Origin: Methylobacter luteus IMV-B-3098 | GTDB lineage: Bacteria > Pseudomonadota > Gammaproteobacteria > Methylococcales > Methylomonadaceae | Assembly: GCF_000427625.1 (NCBI RefSeq) | Contig: NZ_ATYJ01000014.1 | Span: forward strand, 62,001 to 126,000 | Length of the DNA: 64,000 bases | Direction of reading: 5' to 3' | Shown here: positions 18,560 through 27,361 of the stretch, in pieces | Numbering within the stretch: position 1 is the stretch's first letter | Layout of the letters: each line of letters begins with the position of its first letter | Made by a program: the position numbers and the translations under genes | The notes under the pieces: model-generated | The model's database searches: none | What the model was told of the DNA's origin: nothing | The model's input: the letters and a program-made list of their open reading frames with translations, nothing else

Positions 18560-18618
18560 TTGTCATCAATTCGTCATATTGCGCGCTAACTTTTTATAAA
18601 TTATGGGGTTGAGTTAAA

Positions 18619-18903
18619 TTGACTAAAAACTGGCCAGGCTTTATTCGGCCTCTGGAAACCGTCGATGAAGCGGTCGATCGGCTAATGGTGATTCTGGAGG
18701 ATGAGCACAAAGCCGCCATTGCGATCATGCAGGAAAATGAGCTGATCGGTTTGCATTTCGGCCTTGGTTCGGCGATCCGCAATGCCTTCGGGCTGCATGA
18801 GCCTGACAGCAAGTTGCTGGAATCATGTGGCGTTGCGCATCCGGATGATGCGGCCGGCACGATAATTCAAGTATTATGGCGGACATTGCAGCCATCAAAA
18901 TGA
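18619..18903 (+). CDS. DUF6794-like small protein
   Basis: 94 aa from a TTG start at 18619, preceded by GGGGTTGAG; the only upstream ATG is followed at once by a stop. The sequence NWPGFIRPLETVDEAVDRLM...DDAAGTIIQVLWRTL is compact and helical and resembles the small DUF6794 family found near mobile elements. Function unknown. Confidence 0.6.
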   Translation: MTKNWPGFIRPLETVDEAVDRLMVILEDEHKAAIAIMQENELIGLHFGLGSAIRNAFGLHEPDSKLLESCGVAHPDDAAGTIIQVLWRTLQPSK

Positions 18904-18980
18904 AGATAAGAACTCGGCTTTATGGCCGTTTTATTTATATTAAGGATTTTTGAATTGAATATAGGCGTGCCGAGGACACT

Positions 18981-19784
18981 ATGGGGCTACAGGATCGTGA
19001 TTATTACCGGGAAAGTTATAAAAGAGCGCCGCAGGAGGACCACAATCTTCACGCATCCAGACCCAGAGCCACCAAAAGAAATAACGCAGGCCTTCACTAT
19101 CTCCTGTATCCAGTCCTGACGATAGCCGCGCTTTGGTACGGGGCCGACCATCTTCTTGGCAAGATAAAAGGCGGAAAATTACTTGGGCCGGAATCCGTGC
19201 TGCCCGCCAACCCCAAACCGCTTGATTTGACACCCGGCGCCATCAGCTTGAAGACCGATCGGCAGGGGCATTTCAGAGGCACCGTCCTGGTGAACAACAT
19301 CCCTATGCCCTTCCTGATCGATACCGGAGCGACTACTACCGTCATTCCGGCAAAAATGGCAAGAGCGGCGAGCCTGCCTTTGGGGCGGTTCATCCAGGCG
19401 AGCACGGCCGGAGGGAAAGTCGCTGAGCGTGCAACCCGAATCAACAGCCTGAAAATCGGCAATGCCGAAATAAGAAACCTTGAGGCTCACCTCAACGAGC
19501 ATCTGGATGAAGCGCTGATTGGCATGAACACGTTAAAGTATTTCCGCATGACGCAAAGCGGCAATACGCTGACACTGGTAGCCAACAACATGCCCGAAGC
19601 GATTGCGGCAACAGAAGATGGATCGTCCCCTGCTATGCCCTCCCCCGCATTTCAGCCGTTCAATAACGGCAGGCCCGTAGGAGCCATGGCGCCAGATCGC
19701 CCTTTCGCAAAATCGATCGTAGTGAAAAAAACGGTTGCCTGCGACGAGCATCATGTGTGCAAGACTACTTATAGCGATCGCTAA
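18981..19784 (+). CDS. Membrane-anchored retropepsin-like aspartic protease
   Basis: 267 aa. There is a basic N-terminus, one membrane helix near residues 34-52 (HYLLYPVLTIAALWYGADHLL), then a single aspartic-protease domain. Its active site is FLIDTGATTTVIP (D-T-G near residue 115), with the flap and C-terminal ALIGMNTLKYFRM typical of clan AA (TIGR02281-type) proteins. These act as dimers; the substrate here is unknown. The C-terminal ~65 residues are low complexity. Confidence 0.8.
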   Translation: MGLQDRDYYRESYKRAPQEDHNLHASRPRATKRNNAGLHYLLYPVLTIAALWYGADHLLGKIKGGKLLGPESVLPANPKPLDLTPGAISLKTDRQGHFRGTVLVNNIPMPFLIDTGATTTVIPAKMARAASLPLGRFIQASTAGGKVAERATRINSLKIGNAEIRNLEAHLNEHLDEALIGMNTLKYFRMTQSGNTLTLVANNMPEAIAATEDGSSPAMPSPAFQPFNNGRPVGAMAPDRPFAKSIVVKKTVACDEHHVCKTTYSDR

Positions 19785-19845
19785 CCAAAAACCGAAAAAG
19801 CAAGCAAAGCATGAATCAAGCTCAAGCCGATAAGGAATACCTGCT

Positions 19846-20643
19846 ATGGATGCAACCCAAATCCTGACACACGCTTTTGGTCCTTTAATCAGTGACTATT
19901 GGTGGCTGATCCCGCTGATTATCTTACTCACCTTCCTGAAATCTCCCTTCATGAAAGGCATCTTGGGCGAGTTTATGGTTAATTTAGCGGCCAAGCTATT
20001 TCTCGATAAGAAGATCTATACACTATTCAAGAACGTGACCCTTCCGACCGAGGACGGCACCACGCAGATTGATCATGTTGTCGTTTCCCGCTATGGCGTG
20101 TTCGTCGTCGAAACCAAGAACATGAAAGGCTGGATCTTCGGCGATCCCAAGCAAAAGACTTGGACCCAGAAGATTTACCGGCATACAACAAAATTCCAGA
20201 ATCCGCTGCACCAGAACTACAAACATACCCAGACGCTGCAGTCGGCGCTGGATCTTGATACGGATAAGCTGTTTTCCCTGGTTGTTTTTGTCGGCGACAG
20301 CGATTTCAAAACGCCCATGCCGGACAATGTGGTTTATCTGGGCGGCTACATCCGGTTCATCAAAAGCAAAATTCAACCGCTCCTCAGTGACAGTGAGGTT
20401 CTGGCCATTTGCAATAAGATTGCATCCGGCCAGCTGAAGCCATCGCTCAAAACGCACATGGATCATGTGAAACACGTTAAAACGATCGTCGAGGAAAAAC
20501 AGCGTCAAGTTGATGAAAATGCCTGTCCCAAGTGCGGCAGGCCCATGATATTGAGGACGGCCCGGAATGGCGACAACCAGGGCAAGCAGTTTTGGGGATG
20601 TACCGGCTTCCCGAAGTGCAGAACGGTTAGGCAAATATCATAA
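19846..20643 (+). CDS. NERD nuclease-like protein with topoisomerase-type zinc ribbon
   Basis: 265 aa. A hydrophobic N-terminal segment (YWWLIPLIILLTFL) may anchor it. The NERD domain follows with TQIDHVVVSRYGVFVVETKN, the D...ExK core of that restriction-like fold. The C-terminus is a zinc ribbon, CPKCGRPM...FWGCTGFPKCR, as in topoisomerase I tails. It probably binds or cleaves DNA. It lies 61 nt after the protease gene. Confidence 0.85.
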   Translation: MDATQILTHAFGPLISDYWWLIPLIILLTFLKSPFMKGILGEFMVNLAAKLFLDKKIYTLFKNVTLPTEDGTTQIDHVVVSRYGVFVVETKNMKGWIFGDPKQKTWTQKIYRHTTKFQNPLHQNYKHTQTLQSALDLDTDKLFSLVVFVGDSDFKTPMPDNVVYLGGYIRFIKSKIQPLLSDSEVLAICNKIASGQLKPSLKTHMDHVKHVKTIVEEKQRQVDENACPKCGRPMILRTARNGDNQGKQFWGCTGFPKCRTVRQIS

Positions 20644-20722
20644 GTATCAGCTGTCTCTGATGTGCCAATTAGAGACATTCAAGAATTTCAGCCAAATGGC
20701 GGCTGCAATACAGAAAGCTGTC

Positions 20723-20810
20723 GTTCAACGTTAAAAGTAACCGGCACCGGAGCGCAGCGGCGGGAACCATAAAGCGTAGCTTTTTGGCGTCCGTGACTGA
20801 CTTGTTAAGT
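20723..20810 (-). repeat. attC-like integron recombination site 1
   Basis: Read on the minus strand the site starts ACTTAAC (RYYYAAC) overlapping the stop of the 20805-21452 gene and ends GTTGAAC (GTTRRRY) 88 bp on. Between them are GTCAGTCACGGACGCC and GGTGCCGGTTAC arms and a GC-rich centre (CCGCTGCGCTCCGG). Overlap with the stop codon and the core-site signatures are what cassette attC sites show. Confidence 0.6.
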
Positions 20811-21452
20811 ATTTTGGGATGTATCAACGTATTCATTTGCCAATTGATAGAAGGAGCTGCCTTCGTAGTTGAAACCACCTGAATCACCTGCTGCTATTCT
20901 GGCACTAGCAATTTCCTTGGCTTCATTTGGTTTGGATTCAAGCAGACAGGTTAGAAGTTTCTCGACCCATATGGTTCGAACTGCATTTGGGTATTTTTTC
21001 ATTAGCTGCGAATAGTAATTTTCTAGAACTCCAAGATTGCTTTGATAGGAGGTAATACTAGACGCCACGTCAAGACTTATCGGGTCAAGCAATTCAAATA
21101 CGCTGCAAATTCCTGTTGATATGAATTCTTCTTCCCACTTATCGAGCGTAGTGTTTCCACTTTGGACTTCCATACTCGGCGCTACCCAGGCACCGCAAGC
21201 CCTAAAACTAAGCGGTTGTTTTTTGTTCTCGGGAAGCTTAACAACATCCCAAAAAACATAGTCAAAGTCATAATGCTTGAAGCGCATAGACCAAGATAGC
21301 CTTTTTATCTTCGGCTGACCCGTAATCAAAATCGTGAAAAATGCATCCTTCTCTTTTTTGAAAACAAAGCCGCGACTGCATTTCCAACCAAAGCGATTTG
21401 ATTCTTCTTTTAATAATTTATTTAGAATCTTGTCAGACTCGGATTGGCTCAT
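20805..21452 (-). CDS. Unknown protein in a cassette-like unit
   Basis: 215 aa; not recognised with confidence, although the N-terminus (KILNKLLKEESNRFGWKCSRGFVFKKEKDAFFTILI) resembles DUF4304-like cytoplasmic proteins. The ATG lies a few bases after the core site of the attC-like element at 21459-21513 and the stop overlaps the one at 20723-20810. That is the compact layout of an integron gene cassette. Confidence 0.65.
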   Translation of the reverse strand: MSQSESDKILNKLLKEESNRFGWKCSRGFVFKKEKDAFFTILITGQPKIKRLSWSMRFKHYDFDYVFWDVVKLPENKKQPLSFRACGAWVAPSMEVQSGNTTLDKWEEEFISTGICSVFELLDPISLDVASSITSYQSNLGVLENYYSQLMKKYPNAVRTIWVEKLLTCLLESKPNEAKEIASARIAAGDSGGFNYEGSSFYQLANEYVDTSQNT

Positions 21453-21458
21453 TAAAAC

Positions 21459-21513
21459 ACCTAATGTGGGGCTAAGGGGCGCGCTGTAGGCGCATTCTGC
21501 TTGAGCGTAAGGC
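21459..21513 (-). repeat. attC-like integron recombination site 2
   Basis: A 55-bp imperfect palindrome. On the minus strand it runs from GCCTTAC to ATTAGGT, each one base off the RYYYAAC and GTTRRRY cores. Its inner arms CGCTCAAGCAGAATGCGCC and GGCGCGCC-type centre resemble common short attC sites. It spans exactly the gap between the two cassette-like genes and touches the stop of the upstream one. Confidence 0.6.
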
Positions 21514-22025
21514 TAGAGTACATATACACCAGCCTTTTCCGCTTCGGCCTTCAGAGCGCCAATTGAAGCTTGATTTTTTAAGTACACATGATGTGTAAAG
21601 TCCAAGCCTTCTACATATATGACTTTCAAAGACGGAATAACGAACATGAAGCGGTGAGCACAGCTTGCTAAATAAGGTAAAGGGCTTAGTGTCATATTTT
21701 TTGCAGACGTAGATGTGAACGCCCTGAAGGTTATATGCTGTTTATACCTGCCAACCCGTTTAACAAGGTATGACTCAAAACTTGATGTAAGGCTGCAAAC
21801 AAAGGAGTGCAACTTGGCATCGTTTATTTTCTGTTTTTCGATTGGAACATCGTTTAACTCTTTATACGCCTCTTCTTCAGATAGCCAATGATCGTAAACA
21901 GTTATAGCTACTTGTTGGTAGTTGCCCGTACTTTCATTAGAAGCGATAGCGGCTAAGTCAGGAAAACAATTAATCAGGTTGGCCTGAGTTTTCCTATCTA
22001 GGTTTTGAAATCGACGATTAGCCAC
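21513..22025 (-). CDS. Unknown protein in a second cassette-like unit
   Basis: 170 aa from a GTG start preceded by GAGG. No family recognised; there are no obvious membrane segments, and the sequence is helical with basic patches (SSFESYLVKRVGRYKQHITF). A core-like site GTTAGAA lies 15 bp upstream on the minus strand (22046-22040), and the stop meets the attC-like site 2, as in an integron cassette. The left end of the large transposon begins 11 bp beyond that core site. Confidence 0.6.
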   Translation of the reverse strand: MANRRFQNLDRKTQANLINCFPDLAAIASNESTGNYQQVAITVYDHWLSEEEAYKELNDVPIEKQKINDAKLHSFVCSLTSSFESYLVKRVGRYKQHITFRAFTSTSAKNMTLSPLPYLASCAHRFMFVIPSLKVIYVEGLDFTHHVYLKNQASIGALKAEAEKAGVYVL

Positions 22026-22057
22026 GGGAGCCTCTTGTGTTCTAACTTAAAGGTAAA

Positions 22058-22153
22058 TGTAGTGGCTTGCATTCGAAAATGGCCGAGCTCGCATTTATCT
22101 CGCTTTTGGGCTCGAATTAATTGCCACTGAAAATCCGGCTCGGCTCAAAATAA
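22058..22153. mobile_element. Left terminal repeat of the large transposon (outer part)
   Basis: Starts TGTAGTGGCTTGCATTC and contains several GGCTCGxATTAATTGC-like units, which would be transposase-binding sites. It matches the reverse complement of the right end at 52271 and downwards. It is cut at 22153 by the ISL3 element; the inner part resumes at 24035. Confidence 0.7.
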
Positions 22154-24034
22154 GGGTCTTGCTCACTTTTGGTGATGCAAAACTCAAAAGTTATTCTGGC
22201 TCAGCAGTCAGCGTGTCGTAGCGATTGACTGCGGTACTGGATTTTGAACGAACGACTGGAAGACTGAGATCCTTAGGACAGGCCTGGCGTGTCAGGTGCG
22301 GGCGTAGCAACAACCGGCCGCAAAGGCATCAGGCGGCTAATAAAAACCGCCGGGTTAATAGATCCAGACCCGCACGCCCGTACATCGACCGCTTCAGCGT
22401 TTTGAGCCGGTTGATGTGGCCTTCGACCGGACCGTTGCTCCAGGGCAAGATCAGGCTGGTTTTCACGGCGTCATAGTCGTCGCGCAGCCCTTTGGCAAAG
22501 CGCTGCAAGGCGGGGCAGATACTCTGGGCAGCGCGCACCAGCCAGTGATCAAAGCGGTCGGGCTGCCGTTGACGGACCATCGCGGCAAACTCGCGGGCGA
22601 GTTCAATGGCGGCTGCTAATTCCGCATGTTGCGCTTTAAGCTGCAGGATCAAGCGTTCGTCCTCCTCGATGCGTTGTTCGGGTCGTTGCAATACCAGCCG
22701 CGTGACACGTCGGGTAGTGAGCGCCCGCAGCCGAGTTTGATTAACTTTGGGCAGTTGCCCCGGAGGCCGCTGTCGAGGCTTGAGTCCCTGGGCCTCTCGC
22801 AACCGGCGGGTGTAGCGCGCTACTGTAGCATAGCTACCGCCATAGCCTTGGCTTTGAAGCGCGCGGAACAGCGCCAAGGTTTCACGCTGCCCCGCATTCC
22901 AACGCTCGACCAGGTAGGCTTTGTAGGGATCCAAGAGGCTTCTGCCCCGATCGCTGCGCTCCTTGCGTTCCGGAAAGACCGGGGCCTGAAGGTAGCGGGT
23001 CACGGTCATGCGGCCGATGCCCAACTGTCGGGCAATGACGCGATCAGACCAGCCGTGGCGGTGCAGTTCCCAGACTCGGGTGTAATGGGCGAGGCGCCGC
23101 GCCCGGCGCTGTTCGGCCCGTTGCCTCGCCAGAGGCGGCGGTCGGGTTGGTGGCACCGTGACGGTGCCGGCAGGGATACTCGGTTCCGACTTAAGCTGCT
23201 TCTTGACCTCAGTGAGTGCGGAACCATGGGCGCTGAAGACCTGATCGAGTGCTTCGCTTAGGTTCTGCAGCAAATGAAAGCGATCGGTCATCTGGATCGC
23301 CTGCGGCGCACCCGCGCGAATCCCCTCCGCATAGGCGATGGACCGATCCCGGGCCACCATCTTGACGCCGGGATGTGCGCACAGCCAGCCGGCCAGGGTA
23401 TCGGCTTGGCGGTCGGCGAGCAGTGCGACCGGCCGGCTTTGCTCCAGATCGACGAGGATCGTGCCGTAGCTTTGGCGTTTGCGATGGGCCCAGTCGTCAA
23501 CCCCCAGAATAGCTGGCGCTGGTCCGTCCGGCAAAGGTTGACGGCGTATCAGCCGTAACAGGGTATGACGAGACACCCTGATGCCGAGGCGGTCGCTCAG
23601 CCGAGCCCCGGGTGCCCCGCCCAAAGCCAGGCCGATAGAGGTCAGACGTTCGGCCAAGCGATTCGTGCGTCGTGCCCACGGTTCGGCCAGGTCGGGCAGA
23701 CGTTCGGTGAAAATTCGTCGTGAGCAAGCAGCGTTGTCACAGAAGAGCTTACGCACGCTGAGCTGAATCTGAAGGCCATAACCACTCCACGGCAGATCCG
23801 TCAGTGTGCGCTGATAGCGGCTGTGGAGGCGTGCCGCCGGCTGATGGCAGCCCGGGCAAGAAGGGGTTGGCTGTAGGGAGGTTAACTGCAGTACAAACTG
23901 AGTTTGCGTAGTTTCAACCCGCCAGGCATCAAAGCGAAGATCGGGTAACGCGAGGAGTTGTTGAACAAGGAAATGCATCTCCTTGATATGGGGATAGCCG
24001 GTTGAGAAATCATCACCAAAAGTGAGCAAGACCC
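22154..24034 (-). mobile_element. ISL3-family insertion sequence with 8-bp target duplication
   Basis: 1881 bp bounded by perfect 24-bp inverted repeats beginning GGGTCTTGCTCACTTTTG (22154-22177 and 24011-24034). The flanking 8 bp, CAAAATAA, is duplicated exactly at 22146-22153 and 24035-24042, the size expected for ISL3. It carries one transposase gene on the minus strand and interrupts the left end of the large transposon, so it inserted later. Confidence 0.92.
22329..23978 (-). CDS. ISL3-family transposase
   Basis: 549 aa from the ATG at 23978 (AAGGAG lies directly before it; a longer open frame would run past the IS boundary and is not used). The N-terminal zinc finger is CPGCHQPA...FCDNAACSRRIF. 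The DDE domain begins LGVDDWAHRKRQSYGTILVD, followed by ARDRSIAYAEGI and DRFHLLQNL. The C-terminus NGPVEGHINRLKTLKRSMYGRAG holds the catalytic Glu. It appears intact. Confidence 0.92.
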   Translation of the reverse strand: MHFLVQQLLALPDLRFDAWRVETTQTQFVLQLTSLQPTPSCPGCHQPAARLHSRYQRTLTDLPWSGYGLQIQLSVRKLFCDNAACSRRIFTERLPDLAEPWARRTNRLAERLTSIGLALGGAPGARLSDRLGIRVSRHTLLRLIRRQPLPDGPAPAILGVDDWAHRKRQSYGTILVDLEQSRPVALLADRQADTLAGWLCAHPGVKMVARDRSIAYAEGIRAGAPQAIQMTDRFHLLQNLSEALDQVFSAHGSALTEVKKQLKSEPSIPAGTVTVPPTRPPPLARQRAEQRRARRLAHYTRVWELHRHGWSDRVIARQLGIGRMTVTRYLQAPVFPERKERSDRGRSLLDPYKAYLVERWNAGQRETLALFRALQSQGYGGSYATVARYTRRLREAQGLKPRQRPPGQLPKVNQTRLRALTTRRVTRLVLQRPEQRIEEDERLILQLKAQHAELAAAIELAREFAAMVRQRQPDRFDHWLVRAAQSICPALQRFAKGLRDDYDAVKTSLILPWSNGPVEGHINRLKTLKRSMYGRAGLDLLTRRFLLAA

Positions 24035-24115
24035 CAAAATAAATGCCACTGAGCTTGCATTTACCCGCATGGGCTCGCATTCCATTTTCATGGGCTCATT
24101 CTAATTGCAAATGAA
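24035..24115. mobile_element. Left terminal repeat of the large transposon (inner part)
   Basis: Continues the end interrupted at 22153: AAATGCCACTGAGCTTGC then ATGGGCTCGCATTCCATTTT, matching the inner part of the right end (52122-52180 in reverse). Similarity fades after GGGCTCATTCTAATTGC. The next 125 bp up to 24240 hold no gene. Confidence 0.65.
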
Positions 24116-24240
24116 ATTCGGGCTTCAGTAATCCATCATTGACGCGAAGCGGTAAACAGGCTTTCGCTCAACCGTGTCTAATGATAGAGACTCTCATTCC
24201 TAGAGTTCCTCACATAATGGATAGAGGGAAAGAAGCCGAT

Positions 24241-27200
24241 TTATTTTTTTCGATGCATTGAATAACCTTTAACCAGCGCATAAACCGCCGGAATGACCAC
24301 CAGGGTCAACAATGTAGACGACACCATGCCACCTACCATCGGGGCAGCGATGCGGCGCATCACTTCCGAGCCAGTCCCCGTTCCCCACATGATGGGCAGT
24401 AGCCCTGCCATAATGGCGACTACCGTCATCATCTTGGGCCGGACGCGCTCTACCGCCCCTTCCCGGATCGCATCGTACAGATCCGCTCTATCCGGAGATT
24501 GACCTGCCGCCGCTCTGCTGGCCTTGATCTTTTCCCAAGCATGATCCAGATAAATCAGCATGACTACGCCGGTCTCTGCAGCTACGCCGGCCAAAGCGAT
24601 AAAGCCGACGATGACCGCCACACTCAGGTTATAGTTCAACCAGTACATGAGCCACACGCCGCCCACGAGCGCAAAGGGCAATGACAGCATGACAATGAGC
24701 GTTTCGGTAAGACGCTTGAAATTCAGGTACAGCAACAGAAAGATGATAAACAAAGTCATCGGCACAGCAATGGCCAGCTTGGCTTTCGCGCGCTCCATGT
24801 ATTCGAACTGGCCGCTCCAAGTGACATAATAACCGGGCGGAAACTTCACCTGATTCCGTACCGCGCGTTGCGCATCGGCCACATAACTGCCGATGTCGCG
24901 GCCGCGGATATCGACGAAGATATAGGCGGAGAGCAAGGCATTTTCGGTACGGATTGACGGCACACCCTTATCGAGATTGACCTGAGCCAGTTGCCCCAGC
25001 GGAATCATCGCACCGCCGGGCGTGGGCACTAAGACCTGCGTAGCGATCCTATCGGGTGAATCGCGCAGCTCACGCGGATAGCGCACACTCACATTGAAGC
25101 GTTCCCGATTTTCCACGGTAGTGGTGACCGTTTCACCGCCTAAAGCCGTGGCAATCACATCCTGAAAGTTCCCGACACTGAGCCCGTAGCGGGCCAGTTG
25201 TTTCCGGTTCGGCTCAATGATCAGGTAATAGCCGCCGGTGATTCGCTCCGCATAGGCACTGGTTGTGCCTGGCACGGTTTTGACGACCGCTTCGATCTGG
25301 GTAGCGAGTTGTTCCATTTGCCCAAGGTCATTGCCGAACACTTTAATGCCGATCGGCGTGCGGATGCCGGTCGAAAGCATGTCGATGCGGTTCTTGATCG
25401 GCATGGTCCAGGCAATGGTCACGCCGGGCATCTGCGTGGCGCTATCCATTTCAGCGATGAGCTTGTCGATAGTCATACCGGTTCGCCATTGCGCTTCCGG
25501 CTTGAGATTGACTACCGTCTCGAACATTTCCAACGGCGCCGGGTCGGTAGCGGTTGAGGCTCGCCCCGCTTTGCCAAATACGGATTCAACCTCAGGGAAG
25601 CTTTTCAGAATACGGTTATGGGTTTGCATGATTTCCGCCGCCTTGGTGACGGAAATGCCGGGCAGACTCATCGGCATGAAGAGCAAGGTGCCTTCGTTCA
25701 AGGTCGGCATGAATTCGCTGCCCAATTTCAATGCTGGGTAAGTCGTGATGGCCAGGGCGACGACGGCGCCGGCGATCGTCAGCTTTTTCCAGCGCAATAC
25801 GCCTTCAATAACCGGACGGTACAGCCAGATCAGTGCGCGATTCAGCGGATTGCGGTGTTCCGGGACAATGCGCCCGCGTATGAATAGCCACATCAATACC
25901 GGCACCAAGGTCACGGATAAAAAGGCCGCTCCCGCCATCGCGAAGGTCTTGGTGTAGGCCAGAGGCTTGAATAGCCGCCCTTCCTGCTCTTCAAGGACAA
26001 AAACGGGCAGGAAGGAGACGGTGATGACCAGAAGGCTCAGGAACAAGGCCGGGCCGACTTCTTTAGCGGCCTGGATCATCAGGTCCAGACGATTGGCACC
26101 CGGTTCTGCGCGTTCGAGATGTTTATGGGCGTTTTCTATCATCACGATGGCCGCATCCACCATGACGCCAATGGCAATGGCGATACCGCCAAGGCTCATG
26201 ATATTGGAATTAATGCCTAGCCCATGCATGACGATAAACGCGATCAGCACGCCGATCGGCAGCATCACGATGGCGACCAGAGCGCTGCGCACATGATAGA
26301 GGAACAGAATACAGACGAGAGCGACGATCAGGCTCTCCTCGATCAATTTGTCGCGCAAGTTGGTGATGGCCTTGAGAATTAACACAGAGCGGTCATAGAC
26401 AGGCGTTATGGACACACCTGGTGGTAAACCGGACGCTATTTGCTGGAGTTTGGCTTTTACGTTATCGATCACGTCCAGCGCATTCTGCCCATAACGGGCA
26501 ATCGCAATGCCGGAGACCGCTTCGCCTTCGCCGTTCAGTTCGGTGATGCCCCGCCGTTCGTCCGGTCCCAATTGCACGCGTGCCACATCGCGAATCAGGA
26601 CCGGCGTGCCACCCTCGGTTTTCACGGCCAAATCCTCGATGTCGCGGATGCCGCGCAAATAGCCTTTGCCGCGCACCATATATTCGGTTTCCGTCATCTC
26701 GACCACACGCCCGCCGACATCGCGGTTGCTTTCTGCGATGACCTGGCTGACCGTCGATAACGGGACACCATAGGCCTGAAGCTTGCGCGGATCGACGATC
26801 ACCTGATATTGCTGGACAAAGCCGCCGACGCTGGCGACTTCCGCCACCCCCTGTGCTTTGGTGAGTTGGTAGCGGAGAAACCAATCCTGCAAGGTTCTGA
26901 GCTCTGCGAGCGAATGCTGGACACCGAGCAGCGCATATTGAAAGACCCAACCGACACCCGTGGCATCGGGGCCGAGGTTTGGCGTGATGCCTTTCGGCAA
27001 TCGGCTGGCCGCAAAATTCAGGTATTCTAGCACCCGTGTGCGAGCCCAGTAAACATCGGTGCCATCCTCGAAAATCACGTACACAAACGAGGCGCCGAAA
27101 AATGAAAAGCCGCGTACCACTTTGGAGCGCGGCACGCTTAACATGGCCGTGCTCAGGGGATAGGTTACCTGATCCTCGACGACTTGGGGTGCCTGGCCAG

Positions 27201-27360
27201 GATACTCGGTGTAAACGATCACCTGTACATCCGACAGATCGGGCAAGGCATCGAGCGGGGTTTTCCAAATGGCATAAATACCCAGGATGACGATAAAGAC
27301 GGTGGTCAGCAGCACGACAAACGCGTTGCGTGCCGACCATTCAATGATCCGGCCCAGCAT
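24241..27360 (-). CDS. cusA: Heavy-metal RND efflux pump, Cu/Ag (CusA/HME4) type
   Basis: 1039 aa from the ATG at 27360, which follows GGAGGGAGGTGAG; a longer frame to 27390 would overlap cusB. It is an inner-membrane proton antiporter with 12 helices and two large periplasmic loops. The TM4 motif AIGVMVDAAIVMIENAHKH and the periplasmic KAGRASTATDPAPLEMFET are those of monovalent-metal HME4 pumps. It works with the adjacent CusB and TolC-like proteins to move Cu(I)/Ag(I) from the periplasm to the outside. It starts 1 nt after the cusB stop. Confidence 0.93.
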   Translation of the reverse strand: MLGRIIEWSARNAFVVLLTTVFIVILGIYAIWKTPLDALPDLSDVQVIVYTEYPGQAPQVVEDQVTYPLSTAMLSVPRSKVVRGFSFFGASFVYVIFEDGTDVYWARTRVLEYLNFAASRLPKGITPNLGPDATGVGWVFQYALLGVQHSLAELRTLQDWFLRYQLTKAQGVAEVASVGGFVQQYQVIVDPRKLQAYGVPLSTVSQVIAESNRDVGGRVVEMTETEYMVRGKGYLRGIRDIEDLAVKTEGGTPVLIRDVARVQLGPDERRGITELNGEGEAVSGIAIARYGQNALDVIDNVKAKLQQIASGLPPGVSITPVYDRSVLILKAITNLRDKLIEESLIVALVCILFLYHVRSALVAIVMLPIGVLIAFIVMHGLGINSNIMSLGGIAIAIGVMVDAAIVMIENAHKHLERAEPGANRLDLMIQAAKEVGPALFLSLLVITVSFLPVFVLEEQEGRLFKPLAYTKTFAMAGAAFLSVTLVPVLMWLFIRGRIVPEHRNPLNRALIWLYRPVIEGVLRWKKLTIAGAVVALAITTYPALKLGSEFMPTLNEGTLLFMPMSLPGISVTKAAEIMQTHNRILKSFPEVESVFGKAGRASTATDPAPLEMFETVVNLKPEAQWRTGMTIDKLIAEMDSATQMPGVTIAWTMPIKNRIDMLSTGIRTPIGIKVFGNDLGQMEQLATQIEAVVKTVPGTTSAYAERITGGYYLIIEPNRKQLARYGLSVGNFQDVIATALGGETVTTTVENRERFNVSVRYPRELRDSPDRIATQVLVPTPGGAMIPLGQLAQVNLDKGVPSIRTENALLSAYIFVDIRGRDIGSYVADAQRAVRNQVKFPPGYYVTWSGQFEYMERAKAKLAIAVPMTLFIIFLLLYLNFKRLTETLIVMLSLPFALVGGVWLMYWLNYNLSVAVIVGFIALAGVAAETGVVMLIYLDHAWEKIKASRAAAGQSPDRADLYDAIREGAVERVRPKMMTVVAIMAGLLPIMWGTGTGSEVMRRIAAPMVGGMVSSTLLTLVVIPAVYALVKGYSMHRKK

Positions 27361-27361
27361 C

